Below, piece by piece: positions 60,577-64,000 of a stretch of DNA of 64,000 bases. The notes below the pieces were generated by a model. That model ran no database searches. It had not been told where the DNA came from and saw only the letters and a list, made by a program, of their open reading frames with translations. This stretch comes from an uncultured Phascolarctobacterium sp. (lineage in GTDB: Bacteria > Bacillota > Negativicutes > Acidaminococcales > Acidaminococcaceae), in the NCBI GenBank assembly GCA_900757795.1, contig CAAEPE010000022.1, forward strand, positions 6,184 through 70,183. Direction: 5' to 3'. How positions within the stretch are numbered: position 1 is the first letter of the stretch; every line of letters begins with the position of its first letter. The position numbers and the translations under genes were made by a program.

Positions 60577-61947
60577 ATGGCTAAGGTCAAGTATCGTTTT
60601 GTCTGCCAAAGCTGTGGCTATGTAGCTGCCAAATGGATGGGACGTTGTCCGGAATGTGGCGCGTGGGACAGCTTAGCAGAAGAAGCAGAGATAACAGCAA
60701 AGCCAAGCAAAAGCTACCTGCCGACAAGCAGTGAAAAAATTAAACCTCGTACTATTGCCAGCGTGGCGCAAGTAAAGGTGGAGCGCTTAGCTACTGGTAT
60801 TCATGAATTTGACAGAGTTTTGGGCGGCGGCGTAGTTCCTGGCAGTTTGGTGCTTTTGGGCGGAACTCCCGGAATTGGCAAATCTACCATTCTTTTGGAT
60901 GCCGGACTGCGCTTTGGCCAGCGCGGCGTTAAGGTGCTGTATGTCAGCGGTGAAGAAAGCGAAGAACAAACTGCTATGCGGGCGGTGCGCTTAGGCGGCG
61001 CGCAAACTAACGAAAATCTGTTGATTATGACGGCTACAGACTTAGATGCAATTTTAGTTCAGGCTAATACTGTGCAGCCGCAGCTGTTGATTATCGACAG
61101 TATTCAGACTATGTATAATTCGGAGCTGCCTACGGCGGCGGGCAGCGTAGGGCAGGTGCGGGAATGTACTGCCAAGCTGTTGCAGTTTGCTAAAACCACG
61201 AACATTGCTGTAATGGTTATCGGACACGTTACTAAGGACGGCAATATTGCCGGACCGCGGCTGTTGGAGCATATGGTGGATGTAGTGCTGCAATTTGAGG
61301 GGGATCGTTCCTATTCCTTTAGAGTGCTGCGAGCATTGAAAAATCGTTTTGGCAGTACGGAAGAAAGCGGTATTTTTTCTATGGAAGCAGGCGGCTTGGC
61401 AGAGGTTGCCAATCCCGCAGGCTTGTTTTTGGAGGATAGGGACGGCGAAGCCGCAGGCAGCTTGATTGGCGCCTGTATGGAGGGCAACCGACCAATTATG
61501 GTAGAGTTTCAAGCGCTGGTAGCAAAAACTCCTTACGGTATGCCGCGCAGAACTGCCGTAGGCTTTGACTATAACAGAGTAAATATGCTGCTGGCAATTT
61601 TGGAGCGGCGTTTTGGTTTAGACTTTGGCATTTATGACGCGTATGTGAATGTAGTAGGAGGTATGCGCGTAACGGAACCGGCGGCGGATTTGGCAGTAGC
61701 GGCGGCTTTGGTCAGCAGCTATCGCAATCGTCCTGTGCCTAAAGGCGTACTGTGTTTTGGTGAATTAGGCTTGACCGGCGAGGTGCGCCGTGTAAGCGCG
61801 CCGGAGCGCAGAATTTTGGACGGCATAAATTTAGGCTTTCATAAATTTATTGTGCCGGACAGCAAGCTGCGTTTGCCGGAAATTGACGGTAAAATAAAAA
61901 TTATCAAGGTCAAAACCTTGGAGCAAGCTTTACAGGCTTTATTTTGA
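60577..61947 (+). CDS. radA: DNA repair protein RadA (Sms)
   Basis: 456 residues. Zinc finger YRFVCQSCGYVAAKWMGRCPEC at the start, then the RecA-like domain with Walker A LLGGTPGIGKSTILLDAG and LYVSGEESEEQTAMRA, the KNRFG motif (RALKNRFGSTEE), and a C-terminal Lon-like domain with AAALVSSYRNRPVPKG. RadA helps process recombination intermediates and branch migration. The ATG starts directly after the clpC stop (60574-60576), with GGGGGCGG upstream. The order ctsR..clpC-radA is standard for Firmicutes. Confidence 0.96.
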   Translation: MAKVKYRFVCQSCGYVAAKWMGRCPECGAWDSLAEEAEITAKPSKSYLPTSSEKIKPRTIASVAQVKVERLATGIHEFDRVLGGGVVPGSLVLLGGTPGIGKSTILLDAGLRFGQRGVKVLYVSGEESEEQTAMRAVRLGGAQTNENLLIMTATDLDAILVQANTVQPQLLIIDSIQTMYNSELPTAAGSVGQVRECTAKLLQFAKTTNIAVMVIGHVTKDGNIAGPRLLEHMVDVVLQFEGDRSYSFRVLRALKNRFGSTEESGIFSMEAGGLAEVANPAGLFLEDRDGEAAGSLIGACMEGNRPIMVEFQALVAKTPYGMPRRTAVGFDYNRVNMLLAILERRFGLDFGIYDAYVNVVGGMRVTEPAADLAVAAALVSSYRNRPVPKGVLCFGELGLTGEVRRVSAPERRILDGINLGFHKFIVPDSKLRLPEIDGKIKIIKVKTLEQALQALF

Positions 61948-61996
61948 TAAACTGCAAATAAAAATCCGAACGTTTTTAATCTAGTTACATAAAAAG

Positions 61997-62033
61997 AGGC
62001 TCTTTTGGCAGAAATCACCTGTCAAAGGAGCCT
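61997..62033 (+). terminator. Terminator after radA
   Basis: AGGCTCTTTTGGCAG pairs with CTGTCAAAGGAGCCT with wobble pairs around a seven-base loop; T-rich bases follow. Confidence 0.8.
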
Positions 62034-62039
62034 TTGTAA

Positions 62040-62068
62040 TTGATTTTTGTCCGCTTTTATGTTAATAT
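62040..62068 (+). promoter_or_regulatory. Predicted promoter of guaA
   Basis: TTGATT (62040-62045) and TAATAT (62063-62068) with a 17-base spacer. No purine riboswitch fits in the short leader. Confidence 0.45.
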
Positions 62069-62125
62069 CTAATCATCAAATCGTTAGAAATTTTACATAT
62101 TATAGAAGATAAGGAGAGTGTCAGT

Positions 62126-63682
62126 ATGCAAACTACATCCCAAGAAATGGTTTTAGTCATTGATTTTGGCGGTCAATACAACCAGCTTATCGCTAGACGT
62201 GTGCGTGAATGCGGCGTATACTGCGAAATTGTTTCCTATACTCATAGCTTAGAAAAAATTAAAGCTAAAAAAAATCTCAAGGGTATTATTTTTACCGGCG
62301 GACCTAACAGCGCTTATCTGCCTGATTCCCCTACTATTGATCCGGAAATTTATACTTGGGGCGTGCCTATTTTGGGTATTTGCTATGGCAGCCAGCTAAT
62401 GAGCCACATGCTGGGCGGTCACGTTTGCCTTGCTCCTGAGCGTGAATACGGCAAAACCTTAGTTGACCTTGATACTGCCAGTCCTATGTTTGAAGGTCTG
62501 CCTGATAAAAATGTGTGCTGGATGAGCCACAACGATTATATTGAAAAGGTTGCTCCCGGATTTAAGATTACTGCGCATACTCCTAACTGCCCCGTTGCAG
62601 CAGCCGAAGATGCCGAACGCAAGCTGTATGCCGTACAATTCCATCCGGAAGTGCTGCACACTGAAAACGGCACCAAGATTTTGAGCAATTTTGTGTACAA
62701 TGTTTGCGGCTGCGCAGGCACTTGGAAAATGGATTCCTTTGTAGAGCAAACCGTTAAAGATTTGAAAGCCAAAATCGGCAGCGGCAAAGTGCTGTGCGCT
62801 TTGTCCGGCGGTGTAGATTCCAGCGTTTGTGCTGCTATGCTGGCTAAAGCTATTGGCAAGCAGCTAACTTGCGTATTTGTAGACCATGGTCTGCTGCGTA
62901 AAAATGAGCGCGAAGAGGTTTGCGCAGTTTTCGGTGAAGGCGGCCAATTTGACATTAACTTTATCTGCGTTGACGCTCGCCAGCGTTTTTACGGCAAGCT
63001 CGCCGGCGTAAGCGAGCCGGAGCGCAAGCGTAAAATTATCGGCGAAGAATTTATCCGCGTTTTTGAAGAAGAAGCGAAAAAAATCGGCGCTGTAGATTAT
63101 CTGGCACAGGGAACAATTTATCCTGACGTAGTAGAAAGCGGTTTAGGCGGCGAATCTGCTACCATTAAGAGCCACCATAATGTTGGCGGTCTGCCTGATT
63201 TTGTAGATTTCAAAGAAATTGTTGAACCTTTGCGCGATTTGTTTAAGGACGAAGTGCGTCAATCCGGCCGCGAGCTGGGTCTGCCGGAGCACTTGGTAGC
63301 TCGTCAGCCGTTCCCCGGACCTGGACTTGCTATCCGTATTATCGGCGACGTAACTCCGGAAAAGGTTGCTATCGTACAAGACGCAGACGCAATTTATCGT
63401 GAAGAGGTTGATAAGCTGCCGATGAGCGAGCGTCCCAGCCAATATTTTGCCGCGCTGACAAATATGCGCAGCGTTGGCGTAATGGGTGACGGTCGTACCT
63501 ATGATTATGCTATCGCTCTGCGTGCAGTTACCACCACCGATTTTATGACTGCCGAAGTGACTATGCTGCCGCCTGCAACCATTACCGCAGCTGCGAACCG
63601 CATTGTCAACGAGGTTAAGCATATTAACCGCGTGCTGTTCGACTACACAACCAAACCACCCGCAACGATTGAGTTTGAGTAA
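62126..63682 (+). CDS. guaA: GMP synthase (glutamine-hydrolysing)
   Basis: 518 residues. The N-terminal glutamine amidotransferase domain has FGGQYNQLIARRVRECGVYC, GICYGSQLMSHMLGG (catalytic cysteine) and VQFHPEVLHTENG (His, Glu). The ATP-pyrophosphatase domain begins at about 205 with VLCALSGGVDSSVCAAML, and the C-terminal dimer domain has RQPFPGPGLAIRIIGDV and FDYTTKPPATIEFE. It converts XMP to GMP. GGAGAG lies ten bases before the ATG. Single gene, closed by a strong terminator. Confidence 0.97.
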   Translation: MQTTSQEMVLVIDFGGQYNQLIARRVRECGVYCEIVSYTHSLEKIKAKKNLKGIIFTGGPNSAYLPDSPTIDPEIYTWGVPILGICYGSQLMSHMLGGHVCLAPEREYGKTLVDLDTASPMFEGLPDKNVCWMSHNDYIEKVAPGFKITAHTPNCPVAAAEDAERKLYAVQFHPEVLHTENGTKILSNFVYNVCGCAGTWKMDSFVEQTVKDLKAKIGSGKVLCALSGGVDSSVCAAMLAKAIGKQLTCVFVDHGLLRKNEREEVCAVFGEGGQFDINFICVDARQRFYGKLAGVSEPERKRKIIGEEFIRVFEEEAKKIGAVDYLAQGTIYPDVVESGLGGESATIKSHHNVGGLPDFVDFKEIVEPLRDLFKDEVRQSGRELGLPEHLVARQPFPGPGLAIRIIGDVTPEKVAIVQDADAIYREEVDKLPMSERPSQYFAALTNMRSVGVMGDGRTYDYAIALRAVTTTDFMTAEVTMLPPATITAAANRIVNEVKHINRVLFDYTTKPPATIEFE

Positions 63683-63740
63683 ATCAGAAAAATTTTTTGA
63701 GTTGCATATTTTGTGCGGTAAGTCAATTTAATTACTAAAC

Positions 63741-63786
63741 AACAAAGAGCTAACTGATGTTGAAAAGTCAGTTAGCTCTTTGTGTT
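63741..63786 (+). terminator. Terminator after guaA
   Basis: AACAAAGAGCTAACTGA pairs with TCAGTTAGCTCTTTGT around a ten-base loop, with T-rich sequence on the 3' side. Confidence 0.85.
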
Positions 63787-63929
63787 ATAAATCCATGATA
63801 TCTTTTAGTACGGCAAATTCACCTGTGAATGCAAAACTTTCAGCATTCTTATCTTGTTTTTAAAGTTAAAATAGTTCCCCAAATAGTTTCCATAATGTAT
63901 TGATTTTTAGGTACCGTAAGCAAATAAAA
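63787..63929. other. Intergenic stretch with a possible coding remnant
   Basis: Reading right to left, a frame near 63786-63860 gives KNAESFAFTGEFAVLKDIMD before a stop, and just upstream another frame gives METIWGTILTL. Together they look like a frameshifted gene end, but I cannot assign a family. Nothing else is seen here. Confidence 0.3.
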
Positions 63930-63956
63930 AACGCCAGAACATTGTTCTAGCGTTTA
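63928..63956 (-). terminator. Hairpin for the gene running off the right edge
   Basis: AAACGC.AGAAC and GTTCT.GCGTTT form a hairpin with a central mismatch, with T residues on the reverse strand. It would end a reverse-strand transcript from beyond the window. Confidence 0.55.
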
Positions 63957-63961
63957 CTTTC

Positions 63962-64000
63962 TTAATGGTGTTTTTGCTCGATGTACGTATTAACAAATAA
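63962..64000 (-). CDS. C-terminal end of an unidentified reverse-strand gene
   Basis: The last 12 codons on the reverse strand read LFVNTYIEQKHH and then TAA at 63964-63962, just upstream of a terminator hairpin. Too short to identify. Confidence 0.25.
   Translation of the reverse strand, partial: LFVNTYIEQKHH

Noticed and set aside
62034..62125. Possible purine riboswitch before guaA
   Set aside because: The leader is under 100 bases and lacks the three-way-junction conserved core.

Overview
The window reads as a chromosomal segment of a diderm, anaerobic Firmicute of the class Negativicutes; an Acidaminococcaceae/Phascolarctobacterium-like source is my guess, not proven. Gram-positive-type machinery is present (T-box leader, CtsR, DivIVA, SepF, YlmH, BirA-type operators) beside outer-membrane biology (lipopolysaccharide-type GT8 glycosyltransferases, phosphoethanolamine-transferase-like sulfatases, O-antigen ligase, YadA-type trimeric autotransporter). 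An anaerobic ribonucleotide reductase (NrdDG) fits a strict anaerobe. No rRNA, tRNA, CRISPR array or intact insertion sequence was seen.

Layout. 1-2236: the end of an arylamine N-acetyltransferase-like gene and a MatC/SLC13-like carboxylate permease, then an AT-rich gap with short repeats. 2237-13708: a visibly AT-rich surface-glycan island with three GT8 transferases, two GT2 transferases, two phosphoethanolamine-transferase-like enzymes, an O-antigen ligase, an O-acyltransferase and a decayed second ligase. 13709-15904: 76-bp tandem repeats, an AlbA_2/ATPase-type regulator and gene debris. 15905-18244: UDP-glucuronate 4-epimerase and UDP-glucose dehydrogenase. 18637-23208: YeiH exporter with divergent LysR regulator, a GlcD-type flavoprotein, a C_GCAxxG_C_C protein and a rhodanese. 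23348-36436: secA, prfB, a DUF5693-like protein, csaB, ftsE, ftsX, M23 hydrolase, S41 protease, ArsC/Spx-like protein, MetQ lipoprotein, M20 amidohydrolase. 36533-41637: split chromate transporter, DUF4143-type ATPase, YadA-like adhesin with a coupled XRE regulator, a small secreted protein. 41771-50616: bioB, then yggS-sepF-proC-ylmH-divIVA-phosphatase and T-box-ileS. 50707-57126: EamA transporter, nrdDG, glycerophosphodiesterase, TPM protein, LemA. 57389-63682: ctsR, a zinc-finger-ClpC fusion, radA, guaA.

The most interesting signal is a set of G/C homopolymer tracts in this AT-rich surface region. Three genes (GT2, phosphoethanolamine transferase, O-acyltransferase) are each split exactly at a tract of 10, 7 and 8 identical bases, and in each case a change of one or two bases restores a full-length family-sized protein. 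A fourth tract of 7 G lies near the end of a GT8 gene. A fifth, also 7 G, lies between the -35 and -10 elements upstream of the trimeric autotransporter. This is the architecture of slipped-strand phase variation: a contingency system altering glycan decoration and adhesin expression together.

Other notable points are a McsA-like zinc finger fused to the N-terminus of ClpC with no mcsB nearby, paired BirA-like operators bracketing a consensus bioB promoter, paired NrdR-like boxes 32 bp apart at the nrdDG promoter, a programmed +1 frameshift in prfB, and a SecA without the usual C-terminal zinc tail.
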